A stretch of 64,000 bases of DNA from Manis javanica (lineage: Eukaryota; Chordata; Mammalia; Pholidota; Manidae): contig NC_133161.1 of assembly GCF_040802235.1 (NCBI RefSeq), forward strand, positions 12,603,001-12,667,000, written 5' to 3'. Positions within the stretch are counted from its first letter, which is position 1. Every line of letters begins with the position of its first letter. Below are positions 45,791-60,150 of the stretch, piece after piece. A program made the translations under genes and the position numbers. A model generated the notes under the pieces. The model saw only the letters and a program-made list of their open reading frames with translations, was not told the origin of the DNA and searched no databases.

Positions 45791-47040
45791 ATGTAAATTG
45801 TAAAAGATGAATCAAATGTTTTTACATGCAGTTGTGTGACTAGTAAGAATTGCTGCATCTTACTAACAGATTTTTCCAAGGCAGTGTTAACAACAAATAT
45901 TTGCTAAAAATATAAAATGCTCTTCATTTACAAGCAGCACAATAGGTTCAGGAGGAAAGCAGTAGGACATGCATTTTATTATTTATGTAAACATGTGTTG
46001 CAGAAACTCATTTTTTTAAAAAGCATATGTATGTGTGTATATATCTGTCTATATATGAGTATATAAATATAATGCTGTTATTTGTAAAGCACCTTCCATG
46101 AGAGAGTAAGTTAAAATTAAAAATTATCTTCTTTGCCCTTTCCCTCTTTCCTTACATATTTCCCTCAAAGCTTCCAAGTGCCTCATTTTAGAGATTTAGA
46201 GGCAGGAGCAAATTTCATGAGCAATAGATAGAGGGAAACATCTTTTAACCTGCCAACCCTTTCTTTATGGTCCTTAAGTATTCATTTATAAGTTCCAAAG
46301 AAAGCATTTCTTTAAAATAAAATACTGAGATAAAATCAGCAAAACAAACAGTAATATACTCAAAAACACTTAGTTAAAACAGAAGAACAAACAGTAAAAC
46401 TCTGGATATTGAGATAAGTGGAAAACCAGTAACCATTTATATTGAACTTAAAACTGAAAAAATGTTTAGTTGACAAAGGCAGCGAAATGGGAATCATGAA
46501 ACTACTGTGAGGACTGGCCAAGAAAGTCCCCAAATGCAGTGTTCTAACTTAATTGGAGATCTGGCAATACTGTAAGTTGATATTAAAGTAGGAACTAGAA
46601 CAAACCAACATCAGCTATAATACCTTTTTCATTCTGCTTAAAGAAATGTGTTTCCTGAGACAGTGAATAGATTCATTTTTGGAGAGCTTTCTGTGTCTAC
46701 TGCAGAAAACGTGAGCTCCTCCTTACTGACAATCTAAATTGGTGCTTGGTACAGAATACCTTCCCAAAAGAGCCACAAACAACTAATTGACCCATTGAGT
46801 TTCAAATGAAAACAGTACTCTAAATAGAAATTGAAAGTCTTGGAGGCAACACCGGTTGAATCTAAAAGTTTGAAGATACCGAGTTTGAGAACTGACCAGT
46901 GTGTTAAGCACCAAACAAGTTAAATATAAATTCTTAATAAGGACTTTAGAAGAGATCAATGCAATTTGAAACATCGGGAATGAGTTTCCCAGAAGTGAAA
47001 GCAGTGAATCCAAGTAATGTCCACATTTTGGAGCACTTAA
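45791..47040. other. AT-rich intergenic DNA
   Basis: No gene recognised. A TA/TG-rich patch lies near 46025-46075. Confidence 0.4.
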
Positions 47041-47084
47041 CCACACACTGGGAATTGTGCTTTGTAGTCCTTACCTCTTGTAAC

Positions 47085-47230
47085 CCCTGTATTTTAAGTA
47101 CCCCCATTTTATAGGTGAGGAAACTCAGGCTGAGATCTTTTGCTCAAGATCTCACAGCTCTAATTATTTAGGCTGAGGTTTAAATCCAAGACACCTGGTT
47201 TCAAGCCTGTACCGCCAATCACCACACTGT
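47085..47230 (-). mobile_element. MIR SINE
   Basis: Antisense MIR: CATTTTATAGGTGAGGAAAC then 'agatctcacagctctaattatttaggctgaggtttaaatccaagac'-like sequence. Confidence 0.8.
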
Positions 47231-47474
47231 TACAGATGGAATCCTCACAATGACAAAAGGTTACAGCAGACAGCACATCAAAGGCCCACAAACAACCATA
47301 AGAGCTCTGGCTGGCAAGGGCTATAATGATGAGCATGGCCTGGCAACCTCAGAGCCATACCCTGAATGAACCAACAGGCCCTCAAGTTGCCAGTGTCCTT
47401 TTTATAGCCTGAGGAGGCAGCACTGATAGAGCTCTCTCAGACTGAGGGGCACCATATCAAATACCGTTTGTCCA

Positions 47475-47580
47475 GTGACTTACCATAGCACTATACTTGT
47501 TATATCACTTAATTCCTACAACAGCCCTATGAGGTAAGTACAATTTTTCCCATTTTATACACTGAGTTTAGAGCTGTGGT
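47475..47580 (-). mobile_element. MIR SINE fragment
   Basis: 'ttcctacaacagccctatgaggtaagtac' is the antisense 3' part of MIR. Confidence 0.7.
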
Positions 47581-48880
47581 TCTCAACTCTGTCTTGTCTC
47601 AGGATCTTGCTGAAACAGAAAACTCCACGTGAAGACCCAGATCAGCGGGAACCCTAGGAGAGCACTGCCTGTGCCTGGCCGGGATTCAGTCAGCCTCCAT
47701 TTCACAGGAGCAGGCCTGGTGAGGGGTGCTCTGAGCCCTCACTGCAGCCGGAGCCCCTGAGGGCAGGGGCAGCTCTGACAATCCCTGTCATCAGGAACTG
47801 AGGAGACAAGAGAATACTCTTCTCAGGAGGAGACTAGCACACCGGTATGGTTTCTGCTCTATCACATGTGATTCTCTAAGCAGTAAGGCATCTAGGTTAC
47901 TGTTCGGGGATTTTGTGATGACAAAGTGAAAAGTGAATATGATCCCATGGGTCATGGAGAAGACAGACATAATTGTGTGGTTTGAAGACAAGGGTAGGAA
48001 GAAAAAGAGATTGTTAAGTCACGGGAGAGACCACTGTCAGGAAACAAAAGCTTTTTGATTTTGTCTTTCCGTGTAAGTGCATTTTACTTACTCTGCTAGC
48101 GAACAGAGGAATTGCTGGCTGCCAGGCCTGAGCAAGAGCAGGAGCTCCAACTGGAAGTGACTTCTGGGCCCCGTGGTCGGTAGGTGGTGCTAACCCAGAG
48201 TGGAGCCAGACAGTGACCAGCCCCACCAAGGCAACTGGCCTGGCAGGTGGTGTGTCCTGAAGAGCAGGTGTGAGCTAGGTTGCTCCAGGTGTCCAGCCAC
48301 ATTTGATGGGTCGGCCAGGGAACAGGGAGCAGGAGCAGAGTGTGGGGAGAGCCTGGGCCTCAGTCAGAGGGCAGATCCCACACATAGATGCAGGCAGCTG
48401 TGGGAAGGGAGCCCCAGGTGAATGAGGGGTTCTGCAGCTGAGAAGGCAGGTGGCCCTTGATGATCTCGCTTACTGCACTTACTCCATCCACAGGTGGTCA
48501 AATTCTTGGTGGAGAGGTTAGGTGAAGCTGCAAAATAAAATTAAGGTGCAAAGTCAGCACCACACAAAAATCAAAAAGTGGATATAACATTAGGATCTAA
48601 GCAAAGGGAAAGTAAAGATTAACATGTAAATATGATTTATAGTCCACCTTTTTATTATATGATACCTAAATTGATTATATACCACCTAAATACATCTAGC
48701 ATGTAAAAATTAGGGTTTTTCTTTCCTGTATTTATTTTCTTTCCTTTGGAACTCTTTACTGTCTTTAACCTTTTCAGTTAGTGGGACGTAAGTGGAAGTG
48801 ACTTTCTTTCCCAGTGCCACAAGACTGCCACTTGTCAGCCAGTGTGACTCTGTTAAGACAATAACCCTCAGAGGATGGGC
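47581..48880. other. Intergenic DNA, moderate GC
   Basis: No exon recognised. The start (about 47575-47610) has a MER5-like end ('gctgtggttctcaactctg'). Confidence 0.35.
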
Positions 48881-48889
48881 TCAGCCCAC

Positions 48890-49020
48890 CCACAGAATCA
48901 TTACTAGATGCTTCTCTGAGTCAGCAGGCTGGTTGCAGCCCAGGCATCTGCATTTCCAACAAGCATTTCCACGTGACTTATGTGCACTCTTAAGGCTTGG
49001 GAATCACTGCTTTTGGAATT
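48890..49020. mobile_element. MER5-like hAT DNA transposon fragment
   Basis: 'caggcatctgcatttccaacaagc' and 'ggcttgggaatcactgct' match MER5A-type non-autonomous hAT elements. Confidence 0.65.
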
Positions 49021-50340
49021 CTGGTGGAACCCTTGAAAACTGAAAGCAATAAACCCTGGTTCTGCTTGCAAATGTATCAAAGATGTCTCAAATCAACTCT
49101 GAGTTGTGATGTCCTCATCTCCACTCTTCCTTCAGCCTCTGATTTTATAGTGTCTCCAGCAAGCTCACAAGTGTTTTTTTCTTTTATTTCCCAAGTATTT
49201 TATTCTTAGTGAGTAGTTGGCATTAATTACTGCTTATCACTAATATGATCTAGTGTGATCTTGTCTCTGCTGTGGCCTATGTGGGGGCATGTTCAAGGAC
49301 ACAAAGGCAGTGATATCCCAGTCTTTGAGTGCTAAATTCCAGCCATGTGGTCTGCCCCAGACCACCTGTGCAGGTTATAAACTTCACAGGAAGGTATGAC
49401 CAGAATTATTGTTCTTGTGAAAAATAATCATCATTTGATCTTTCCTTCTCCTTTGCTAGTCTTATGAAGTCTCCCATTGCATTTCACAATCAGCATAAAT
49501 AGCAGGGAAGATGAAAGTGAAGAAAAGCTCAGTAATCTCGTTTGGAGATCATAACCTGTTTGAAGCACAACAGGTAGGCCCTCCAGGATTCTTTTTGCCG
49601 CTTTGCCAAACCACTCACCCAAACCACTCACTGGCACCACTCCCCCAGGAGGACAGGGTGGCTGTGTGATCGATGGAATATAGGAATGAAGGGTATTAGT
49701 CCAGATCATCTACTCAACTCTGACCACCCAAATCATAGTTTGTTGCCAAATGTTCTGCAAAGAACAAGTAAGACCTGTAAGATCCAAAAAGAAAAGGTTA
49801 TTTTTTAGAAAAAAACATTGTTACAAATTTAAAACAGCATACCAACTAATTACAGCTATTTTCTGACTAATAATGAAATGCCTAAGAAAGTGTCACACTA
49901 ACTCAAAATGGTAATTTGGGTTATGGCTGTCTAATTGTTCTTATTCTGCAGGAGTGCCAATCAATTGAAAACTTGTACAAATCCCTTGTGCCTGCTTTTC
50001 CACCTCCCACCACAGACCCTCAGATGCAGGACTTCACCATCACCCTGCTGCCTTGGTCCGCGGAAACTGCCCAGGCTTGCTTGAGCCTTTCCCTTCCTTT
50101 TCCTGAAGTGCCTGCTCCCTGGTCACCTGAACAGGTGACCTCCAGGATGAGTCACCCTCATGGTGGTTTAGGAACCACCACCTCTGGCTGGTTTAAGAAC
50201 AATGCAGGATTTGTTTCTGAAATGCCAGAGTCTCAAAAAGAGAGGCTTCTAATACTTTTTATTAACTTGCTCACACCAAAAGACAAATTTGTGCTCTTCA
50301 TATCACTTAGGTGGCACCAACCAGAAGGTCAGCTGAAGTA
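49021..50340. other. Intergenic DNA
   Basis: No repeat or gene recognised. A 141-codon open frame (49916-50341) has no family I know. Confidence 0.35.
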
Positions 50341-50354
50341 GACAATAGTTTACA

Positions 50355-50500
50355 GTGTTACAGCCTTTCTACTCGAAGTGTGGTGCACAGATGCTTGTTA
50401 GAAACTCAGAATTGCAGGCCCACACCAGACCGTCTGAAATCAAGATCGGCATGTTAATGAGATTCCCAAGTGGTTTGTACCTACATGAAAGTGAAAAACA
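50355..50500 (+). mobile_element. MER5A-like hAT DNA transposon
   Basis: 'cgaagtgtggtgcacagatg', 'gttagaaactcagaattgcaggcccacaccagacc', 'ttaatgagattcccaagtgg' follow the MER5A order. Confidence 0.8.
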
Positions 50501-50589
50501 CACTGGCTTAGATTTGTGTTAACCTTCAGCGTCTTTAGGGGCCATAGGTGGGCCAGGGACCCAAACACAGGCTTTCTGCCACTCATACA

Positions 50590-50955
50590 ATCCATTATTG
50601 TCTCTGCCTAGAAATGTCTTTCATTACAATTCATCAACACAGTGAACTCCTACTCACTCTTCAAGGCCAGCCCCAAGATCATATCCTTCACACCCCCATT
50701 GAAACCTTTCTGATACCCTGAGTCAAAACTAATCATTCCCTCCTCTGAACTCCCTTGATACATTACATCTCTATCCAATATATACCAATATTATATAGAG
50801 TCTTCATACCATATTATAATTATATACTCTCATATCTGTGTCCCCTTGAATGTGAGCTATTCAGGTCAAAGAACATGCCTTATTCACCTGCTTTTCCTAG
50901 CACCCAGCCCAGGACTTGAAACAGAGACTCAATAAATGTTACATGAAAACTACAT
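50590..50955 (+). mobile_element. L2 3' end
   Basis: Ends in GACTCAATAAATGTTACATG and contains 'tgaactcctactcactcttcaaggccagcc', typical of sense L2 3' ends. Confidence 0.75.
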
Positions 50956-52012
50956 TTGATGTTTTCTTCCATTGTTTTAGAGTCATGCAATAGTAAACCT
51001 ATTTTCACACTGTAACATTCTACCCACTCAAAACCATTCTTGTATCTCTGATATGCTAATTTACAGTGATGATTCAGAAACATTTCTATTAGCCTGGAAA
51101 CAATCTCTGAGCCTACATTTCATTGGGACAACTATTTCGTCTCCCTTTCCCTTGCCCGCACCCGTCTCCCACAAAATAATATATCGATTGCTGAGGAAAA
51201 GCCAACTTACAGAGAAGTTTTGAGGGGAGATGGAAGCAAATATAATAAAAGAAGTTACTGTATTTATTCATTTATGCTAAGCCTCTCTTGACACCTCTAA
51301 TATTTTCTTTCAGATATTGCTGAATCAGTTTTGAGTGAAAGGCAAGAAAACAAAGTAAAATAGAAGTTAAGTAGTGACCCAAGAGTCATAATGATTATTG
51401 GCTGTATTCTTAAAACAAACACACCAAAAAGCATGCATGTAATCTTGGGGAACTTACAGAGTTGGTATAACGCCTCAGGTTAACAATGGACTCTTTCAAG
51501 ACTGTATGTAGCCATGTGCCAGGCAGCAGAAGCTAACACCCAGCCGAGATGGTCAGTAGGAATACACAGGGGCAGTGATCAGTGCTCTGTACTAGCCAGC
51601 AATGCACAGCTATATGAGGCTCATACTCCGTAAGATTCATCCAAATGGCCCACAGATTGGTCTTAGTCATTGTCACATTTATTCTGAACATATGGTTCTG
51701 GCAATGGTAATAAAGAGATACTATTTAGGTGAACTTTTGCTTTCTAAGGTGGCCCTTGCAGTATTTATCAAGAGGTTAAATATGAATATCCTTTGATTCA
51801 GGTGTTCTACCAGTCTATAATATAGAAATTCAGGTACAATGCACAAAAATTTTCATTGACAATTCTATAGAAAAAATAGGAAATAATCTCCATGTTCATT
51901 AATAGAAAATTATTAAGTACTACATCCATACCCTGAATATTATACAGCTAACTTTTTAAAAGAGATATATGTATATGTGTTGACATGGAAAGATGTCAGT
52001 GATAGCATTTTA
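50956..52012. other. Intergenic DNA
   Basis: No gene recognised. A weak L1/ATP-type old repeat texture from about 51760. Confidence 0.35.
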
Positions 52013-53044
52013 AAAATCAAGTAGCAAGGGGCTCAAGATGATGGCGTGAGTAGGGTGGCAGAAAACTCCTCCAAAAACCACATATACTTTTGAAAATACA
52101 ACAACTATTCCTAAAAGAGAGACCAGAAGATATACTACAACAGCCAGGCTACATCTACATCTGCAAGAATGCAGCATCTCATGAAAAGGGTAAGATACAA
52201 AGACGTGACACGGTGGGACCCGAGCACTCCCCCAACCCCAGCTCACTGGCAGGAGGAAAAGAATCAGAGTGGGGAGGGAGTGGAAGCACAGAAATGCTAA
52301 ATAACCAGCCCTAGTAATCTGCACAGGGAGCACAGACACACATTGCATGGTGTGCTGGATATTAGAGAAACGGAGAAGTAAAATCCAAGATGGAGACTGT
52401 GAGCAGGACCCCACAGCTGGCTCCCCTGGAACAAGAGAAAAACAGGCGCTTTTTAAATGTTTTAAAGGGACAGGGGCTTAACAGTTGGACAAAACCATCC
52501 TGGCACACTCAGCCCAGCAGGCTGGGAATCTTAAAGAATTTCAGGCACCCTAACCCCCTGGGGGGTAATGCAGCCCCGAAGCCCCTCAATGGCAATAAGC
52601 AGCCTGCCATTCATTCCCCACCGGCCAGGGCTGCAAGCAAACCAGCTGACCCACCACAGCTGTGGAGCAGCCAGAGAACAGCTCCGCCCACAGCAACTAC
52701 ACAGAGTCTTCTCCCAGCACGCAGCTAACTGGGACACTCCAGAGGCTGCCGGCAGAGCGCAACTTCCCAGCACAGAGGAAGCCTGAGCAAGGTCCGGAAG
52801 GTATGAAGGGGCGCTGTTCACGCAGGAGAACACACCCAGAGCGTCTGCGACCCCCGGCAGAGCCCTAGGCTATCCTGAGGGCCACCCCGCCCACAGCAGC
52901 TCCGGAGATTATCCCAGAGACTGCTCCCTGTGTGTGGGTAATCAACACAGGCAGCAGAGAAGGGCATGGCGACCAGCAAGCAGGAAGGGACTTTGTTCTC
53001 CCAGTTGACACACGTTCCACCTGCCTGTGACCACTTCTATCACC

Positions 53045-53916
53045 ATGAAAAGGTAGGAGATCTGGTCCAGTCAAAAATCACAGACAATTTCAGAGAGAGG
53101 GCCTGGTGAGATAGATATAACCAATCTTCCTGAAAAAGAATGCAAAATAAAAGTCACAACCATACTAATGGACCTGCATAGAAATATGCAGAGCTAAGGG
53201 ATGAACTCCGGAGGGAGATACAGTAATGAAACAATCAATAGAAGGTCTTAAGAGCAGACTGGATGAGGTGCAAGAGACTGTTAATGGAATAGAAATCAGA
53301 GAACAGGAATACAGAGAAGCTGAGGCAGAGAGAGAGAAAGGGATCTCTAGGAATGAAAGAATATTTAGAGAACTGTGTGACCAATCCAAACAGAAGTATG
53401 TTTGCATTATAGGGTTACCAGAAGAAGAAGAGAGAGAAAAAGGGATAGAAAGTGTCTTTGAAGAAATAATTACTGAAAACTTCCCCAAGATGGGGAAGGA
53501 AATAGTCTCTCAGATCATGGAAGCCCACAGATCGCTCAACACAAGGGACTCAAGGAGGACAACACCAAGATATATAATAATTAAAATGGTAAAGATCAAA
53601 GACAAGGATAGAGTATTAAAGGCAGCCAAAGAGAGAAAAAAGATAACCTACAAAGGAAAACCCATCAGGCTATCATCAGACTTCTCAACAGAAACCTTAC
53701 AGGCCAGAAGAGAATGGCATGACATATTTAATACAATGAAACAGAAGGACCTTGAACCAAGAATACTATATCCAGTATAATTATCATTTAAATTTGAAGG
53801 AGGGATTAAACAATTTCCAGACAAGCAAAAGTTGAGGGAATTTGCCTCCCACAAACCAACTCTACAGGATATTTTAAAGGACTTCTCTGGATTGAAGCAC
53901 TCCTAAGGCTAAATAG
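53045..53916 (+). pseudogene. L1 ORF1, broken
   Basis: A 185-codon piece (53226-53780) holds the coiled-coil end, RRM region (CIIGLPEEEEREKGIESVF) and KGKPIRLSSDFSTETLQARR. Upstream the frame is broken, and a stop replaces the codon after LYPV at 53778-53780. Confidence 0.88.
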
Positions 53917-54199
53917 ATGTCACCAGAGACAATAAAATCACAGCAAAGAAAGTAGACCAACCAAATACTAACTAAAGGAAAAAGTAAAATGAACTATCCA
54001 CAAAAGCAGTCAAAGAAAACACAAAAGAGTACAGAATAAAACACCTAACACATAAAGAATGGAACAGGAAGAATAAGAAGGGAGTGAAATAAAGAATCAT
54101 AAGGCTGTGTTTATAGTAGTATGATAACTGAGTTAAAATTAGATAGATAGTAAAGCAGCTACACTTGAACCTTTTGTAACCACGAATCCAAAACCTGCA

Positions 54200-57100
54200 A
54201 TGGCAAATAAGTACATATCTATCGATAATCACCCTAAATGTTAATGAAATGAATGCACCAATCAAAAGACATAGAGTAATAGAATGGACAAAAAAGCAGC
54301 ACCCATCTATATGCTGCTTACAAGAGACTCACCTCAAACCCAAAGACAAACACAGACTAAAAGAGAAGGGATGGAAAAAGGGAGGAAAAAAAGCAGCTGT
54401 TTTAGTGCTTCTACCAGACAAAATAGACTTCAAAACAAAGTGACAAGAGATAAAGAAGAACATTACATAATGATGAAGGGCTCAGTCCAACAAGAGATAT
54501 AACCATTCTAAATATACATGCACCCAACACAGGAGCACCAACATATGTGAAACAAACACTAACAGAATTAAAGGAGGAAATAGAATGCAATGCATTCATT
54601 CTAGGAGACTTCAATACACCACTCACTCCAAAGGACAGATCAACCAGACAGAAAACAACCAAGGACACAGACGTACTGAACAATACACTAGAACAACTGG
54701 ACCTAACAGACATCTACAGAACTCTACAGCCAAAAGCAGCAGGATACACATTCTTCTCAAGTGCACATGGAACATTTTCCAGAATAAACCACATACTAGG
54801 CCACAAAAAGAACCTCAGTCAATTCAAAAAGATTGAAATTCTACCAACCTACTTCTCAGATCACAAAGGTATAAACCTAGAAATAAATTGTACAAAGAAA
54901 ACAAAAAAGCTCACAAATATATGGAGGCTTAACAACATGCTCATAAATAATCAATGGATCAATGACCAAATTAAAACAGAGATCAAGCAATATATGGAGA
55001 CAAATGACAACAACAGCACAAAGCCCCAACATCTGTGGGACACAGTGAAGGCAGTTCTAAGAGGAAAGTATACAGCAATTCAGGCCTATCTAAAAAAGGA
55101 AGAACAACCCCAAATGAATAATCTAAAGTCACAATTATTGAAACTAGAAAAAGAAGAACAAATAAGGCCCAAAGTCAGCAGGAGGAACATAATAAAGATC
55201 AGAGAAGAAATAAATAAAATTGAGAAGAATAAAACAATAGAAAAAGTAAACAAAAGCTGGAGCTGGTACTTTGAGAAAATAACAAAACAGATAAACCCTT
55301 AGACTTATTAAGAGAAAAAGAGAATTTATGCACATAAACAGAATCAATAATGGGAAAGGAAAAATCATGATGGACCCCACAGAAATACAAAGAATTATTA
55401 GAGAATACTATGAAAATCTATATGCTAACAAGCTGGATAACCTAGAAGAAATGGACAACTTTCTAGAAAAATACAACCTTCCAAGACTGACCAAGGAAGA
55501 AATGGAAAAATCTAAACAGACCAATTAACAGCAACAATATTGAATCGGTAACCAAAAAACTACCCAAGAACAAAATCCCCCAACCAGATGGATTCACCGC
55601 TGAATTTTATCAGACATATATGGAAGACATACTACCCATTCTCCTTAAAGTTTTCCAAAAAATAGAAGAGGAAGAAATACTTCCAAACTCATTCTATGAA
55701 GCCAGCACCACACTAATACCAAAATCAGGCAAAGACCCCACTAAAAAAAGAAAACTACAGACCAATATCCCTGATGAACATACATGCAAAAATACTCAAC
55801 AAAATATTAGCAAATCAAATTAAAAAATACATCAAGAGGATCATACACCATGACCAAGTGGGATTCATCTCAGGGATGCAAGGATGGTACAACACTTGAA
55901 TTTCATCAACATCATCCACCACATCAACAAAAAAGACAAAAACCACATGATCATCTCCATAGATGCTGAAAAAGCATTCTACAAAATTCAACATCCATTC
56001 ATGATAAAAACTCTCAGCAAAATGGAGATAGAGAGCAAGTACCTCAACATAATAAAGGCCATATATGACAAACCCACAGCCAACATCATACTTAACACCA
56101 AGAAGCTGAAAGCTTGTCACCTAAGATGGGGAACAAGACAGGGATGCCCACTCTCCCCACTAGTACTGGAGGTCCTAGCCATGGAAATCAGACAACACAA
56201 AGAAATACAAGAAATCCAGATTGGTAAAAAAGAAGTCAAACTGTCACTATTTGCAGATGTCATGATATTGTACATAAAAAACCCTAAAGAATCTACTCCA
56301 AAACTACTAGGACTAATATCTGAATTCAGCAAAGTGGCAAGAAACAAAATTAATACACAGAAATCTGTTGCTTTCCTATACACTAATAATGAACTAGCAG
56401 AAAGAGAAATCAGGAAAACAATTCCATATTTACAATTTCATCAAAAAGAATAAAATACCTAGGAATAAACCTAACCAAGGAAGTGAAAGACCTATACCCT
56501 GAAAACTATAAGACACTCTTAAGAGAAATTAAAGAGGACACTAACAAATGGAAATTCATCCCATGCTCTTGGCTAGGAAGAATTAATATTGTCAAAATGG
56601 CCATCCTGCCTAAAGCAATATACAGATTCAATGCAATCCCTATCAAAATACCAACAGCATTCTTCAATGAACTGGTACAAATAGTTTTAAAATTCATACG
56701 GAAACACCAAAGACCCCAAATAGCCAAAGCAATCCTGAGAAGGAAGAACAAAGTGGGAGGGATCTTGCTCTCCAACTTCAAGCTCTACTATAAAGCCTCA
56801 TAAATCAAGACAATTTGGTACTGGCAAAAGAACAGAGCCATACACCAGTGGAACAGAATAAAGATCCAGATATTAACCCAAACATATACAGTCAATTAAT
56901 ATACAATAAAGGAGGCATGGATATACAATGGGGGAAATGACAGCCTCTTCAACAGCTGGTGTTACTAAAACTGGACATGTAAGAGAATGAAACTGGATCA
57001 TTGTCTAACCACATACACAAAAGTAAATGCAAAAGGGATCAAAGACCTGAATGTAAGTCATGGAACCATAAAACTCTCAGAAGAAAACATAGGCAAAAAT

Positions 57101-58110
57101 CTCTTCGACATAAAATGAGCAACTTCTTAATGAACATATCTCCCTGGGCAAGGGAAACAAAAGCAAAAATGAACAAGTGGGACTATATCAAACTGAAAAG
57201 CTTCTGTACAGCAAAGGATACCATCAATAGAACAAAAAGACATCCTATAGTATGGGAGAATATATTCATAAATGAAATATCTGATAAAGGGTTGACATCC
57301 AAAATATATAAAGAGCTCACGCAACTCAACAAACAAAAAGCAAATAATCCAATTAAAAAATGGGAAGAGCATCTGAACAGACACTTCTCCAAAGAAGAAA
57401 TTCAGATGGCCAACAGGCACATGAAAAGATGCTCCACATTGCTAGTTATTGGAGAAATGCAAATTAAAACCACAATGAGATATCACCTCACACCAGTAAG
57501 GATGGCTACCATCCAAAAGACAACAACAAATGTTGGCAAGGATGTGGAGAAAGGGGAACCCTCCTACACTGCTGGTGGGAATGTAAATTAGTTCAACCAT
57601 TGTGGAAAGCAGTATAGAGGTTCCTCAAAAAACTAAAAATAGAAATACCATTTGACCCAGGAATTCCACTCCTAGGAATTTACCCTAAGAATGCAGCAGC
57701 CCAGTTTGAAAAGACATATGCACCCCTATGTTTATCACAGCACTATTTACAATAGCCAAGAAATGGAAGCAGCCTAAGTGTCCATCACTAGATGAATGGA
57801 TAAAGAAGAAGTGGTACATATACACAATGGAATATTATTCAGCCATAAGAAGAAAACAAATGCTACCATTTGCCACAGCATGGATGGAGCTAGAGGGTAT
57901 TATGCTAAGTGAAATAAGCCAGGTGGAAAAAGACAAGTACCAAATGATTTCACTCGTCTGTGGAGTACAAGAACAAAGAAAAAAACTGAAGGAACAAAAC
58001 AGCAGCAGACTCACAGAACCCAAGAATGGACTAACAGTTACCAAAGGGAGAGGGACTGGGGAGGATGGGTTGGAAGGGAGGGAGAAGGGGGGAAAAGAGG
58101 CAATATGATT
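54200..58110 (+). pseudogene. L1 ORF2, broken
   Basis: Endonuclease pieces (251-codon open stretch 54547-55302 with ILGDFNTP and SDHKGI), reverse transcriptase (SIDAEKAF near 55960; [11 protein letters not shown] near 56130; FADVMILY where FADDM is expected) and the C-terminal region (57001-57591, 57728-58108) lie in different frames. The RT active site Asp is changed to Val. Confidence 0.88.
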
Positions 58111-58944
58111 AGCACACTTAATGTAGGGGGGCCATGGGGAGGGCTGTACAACACAGAGAAGTAGTGATTCTATAGCATCTTACTCTGCTGATGGACAGTG
58201 ACTGTAATGGGGTATGTGGTGGGAACTTGATGATGGGGCAATCTAGTAACCATAATGTTGCTCATGTAATTGTAGATTAATGATACCAAAATAAAACAAT
58301 TTTTAAATACAAAAATAAGAAAATCAAGTAGCAAATATTCTATTATAGTATGAACCTACTTATTTTTTCTTTTATTTATTTTATTTTGTTATCATTAATC
58401 TACAATTACATGAAGAACATTATATTTACTAGGCTTTCCCCTACGCCAAGTCCCCCCCACAAACCCCATTACAGTCACACAGTCACTGTCCATCAGCATA
58501 GTAAGATGTTGTAGAATCACTACTTGTCTTCTCTGTGTTGCAAAACCCTCCCCTTTTCCCCACCCCCCACATTATACATGCTAATCATAATACCCCCTTT
58601 CTTCTTCCCTGCCCTTATCCCTCCCTACCCTCCCATTCTCCCCAGTCTCTTTCCCTTTGGTAACTGTTAGTCCATTCTTGAGTTCTGTGATTCTGCTGCT
58701 GTTTTGTTCCTTCAGTTTTTCTTTTGTTCTTATACTCCACAGATGAATGAAATCATTTGGTATTTGTCTTTCTCTGCTTGGCTTATTTCACTGAGCATAA
58801 TACCCTCTAGCTCCATCCATGTTGTTGCAAATGGTAGCATTTGTTTTCTTCTTATGGCTGAATAATATTCCATTGTGTATATGTACCACTTCTCCTTTAT
58901 CCATTCATCTACTGATGGACACTTAGGTTGCTTCCATTTCTTGG

Positions 58945-60150
58945 CTATTGTAAATAGTGCTGCGATAAACATAGGGGTGCATATGTCTTTTCAAACTGGG
59001 CTGCTGCATTCTTAGGGTAAATTCCTAGGAGTGGAATTCCTGGGTCAAATGGTAAGTCTATTTTGAGCATTTTGAGGAACCTCCATATTGCTTTCCACAA
59101 TGGTTGAACTAATTTACATTCCCACCAGCAGTGTAGGAGGGTTCCCCTTTCTCCACAACCTCGCCAACATTTGTTGTTGTTTGTCTTTTGGATGGTAGCC
59201 ATCTGTACTGGTGTGAGGTGATATCTCATTGTGGTTTTAATTTGCATTTCTCTGATAACTAGTGATGTGGAGCATCTTTTCATGTGTCTGATGGCCTTCT
59301 GAATTTCTTCTTTGGAGAACTGTCTGTTCAGCTCCTCTGCCCATTTTTTAATTGGATTATTTGCTTTTTGTTTGTTGAGGTACATGAACTCTTTATATAT
59401 TTTGGATGTCAAGCCTTTATCAGATCTGTCATTTATGAATACATTCTCCCATACTGTAGGGTACCTTTTTGTTCTATTGATGGTATCCTTTGCTGTACAG
59501 AAGCTTTTCAGCTTGATATAGTCCCAGTTGTTCATTTTTGCTTTTCTTTTCCTTACCTGGGGAGATATGTTCATGAAGAAGTCACTAATGTTTATGTCCA
59601 AGAGATTTTTGCCTATGTTTTTTTCTAAGAGTTTTATGGTTTCATGACTTACATTCAGGTCTTTGATCCATTTTGAATTTACTTTTGTGTATGACAGTGA
59701 TCCAGTTTCATTCTCTTACATGTAGCTGTCCAGTTTTGCCAGCACCATCTGTTGAAGAGACTGTCATTTCCCCATTGTATGTCCATGGCTCCTTTATTGA
59801 ATATTAGTTGACCATATATGTTTGGGTTAATGTCTGGACTCTTTATTCTGTTCCACTGGTCTGTGGCTCTGTTCTTGTGTCAGTACCAAATTGTCTTGAT
59901 TACTGTGGCTTTGTAGTAGAGCTTGAAGTTGGGGAGTGAGACCCCCGCCACTTTATTCTTCTTTCTCAGGATTGCTTTGGCTATACGGGGTCTTTGGTGT
60001 TTCCATATGAATTTTTGAACTATTTGTTCCACTTCGTTGAAGAATGTATATTGCTTTGGGCAGGATACTAGTACTGCAACACCTGCTTTTTTCTCCCTAT
60101 CGTTTGCATGAAATATCTTTTTCCATCCTTTGACTTTTAGTCTGTGCATG
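58945..60150 (-). pseudogene. L1 ORF2 remnant with endonuclease-to-C-terminus fusion
   Basis: On the minus strand a short endonuclease piece ([20 protein letters not shown]) joins directly to the region just after the RT ([17 protein letters not shown]). A 218-codon C-terminal piece (58945-59601) follows. The RT core is deleted. Confidence 0.85.

Larger units (their letters stand above)
52028..58319 (+). mobile_element. Full-length L1 (6.29 kb) with perfect target-site duplication
   Basis: Complete order: 5'UTR from 52028, ORF1, ORF2, 3'UTR, A-rich tail. Flanked by a perfect 15-bp duplication AAAATCAAGTAGCAA (52013-52027 and 58320-58334), so the insertion is relatively recent. Both ORFs carry stops and shifts, so it is inactive. 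Confidence 0.96.

Noticed and set aside
49916..50341. 141-codon open frame
   Set aside because: No similarity to any family I know, low-complexity Pro/Ser content, and no nearby promoter or splice signals. I leave it as intergenic.
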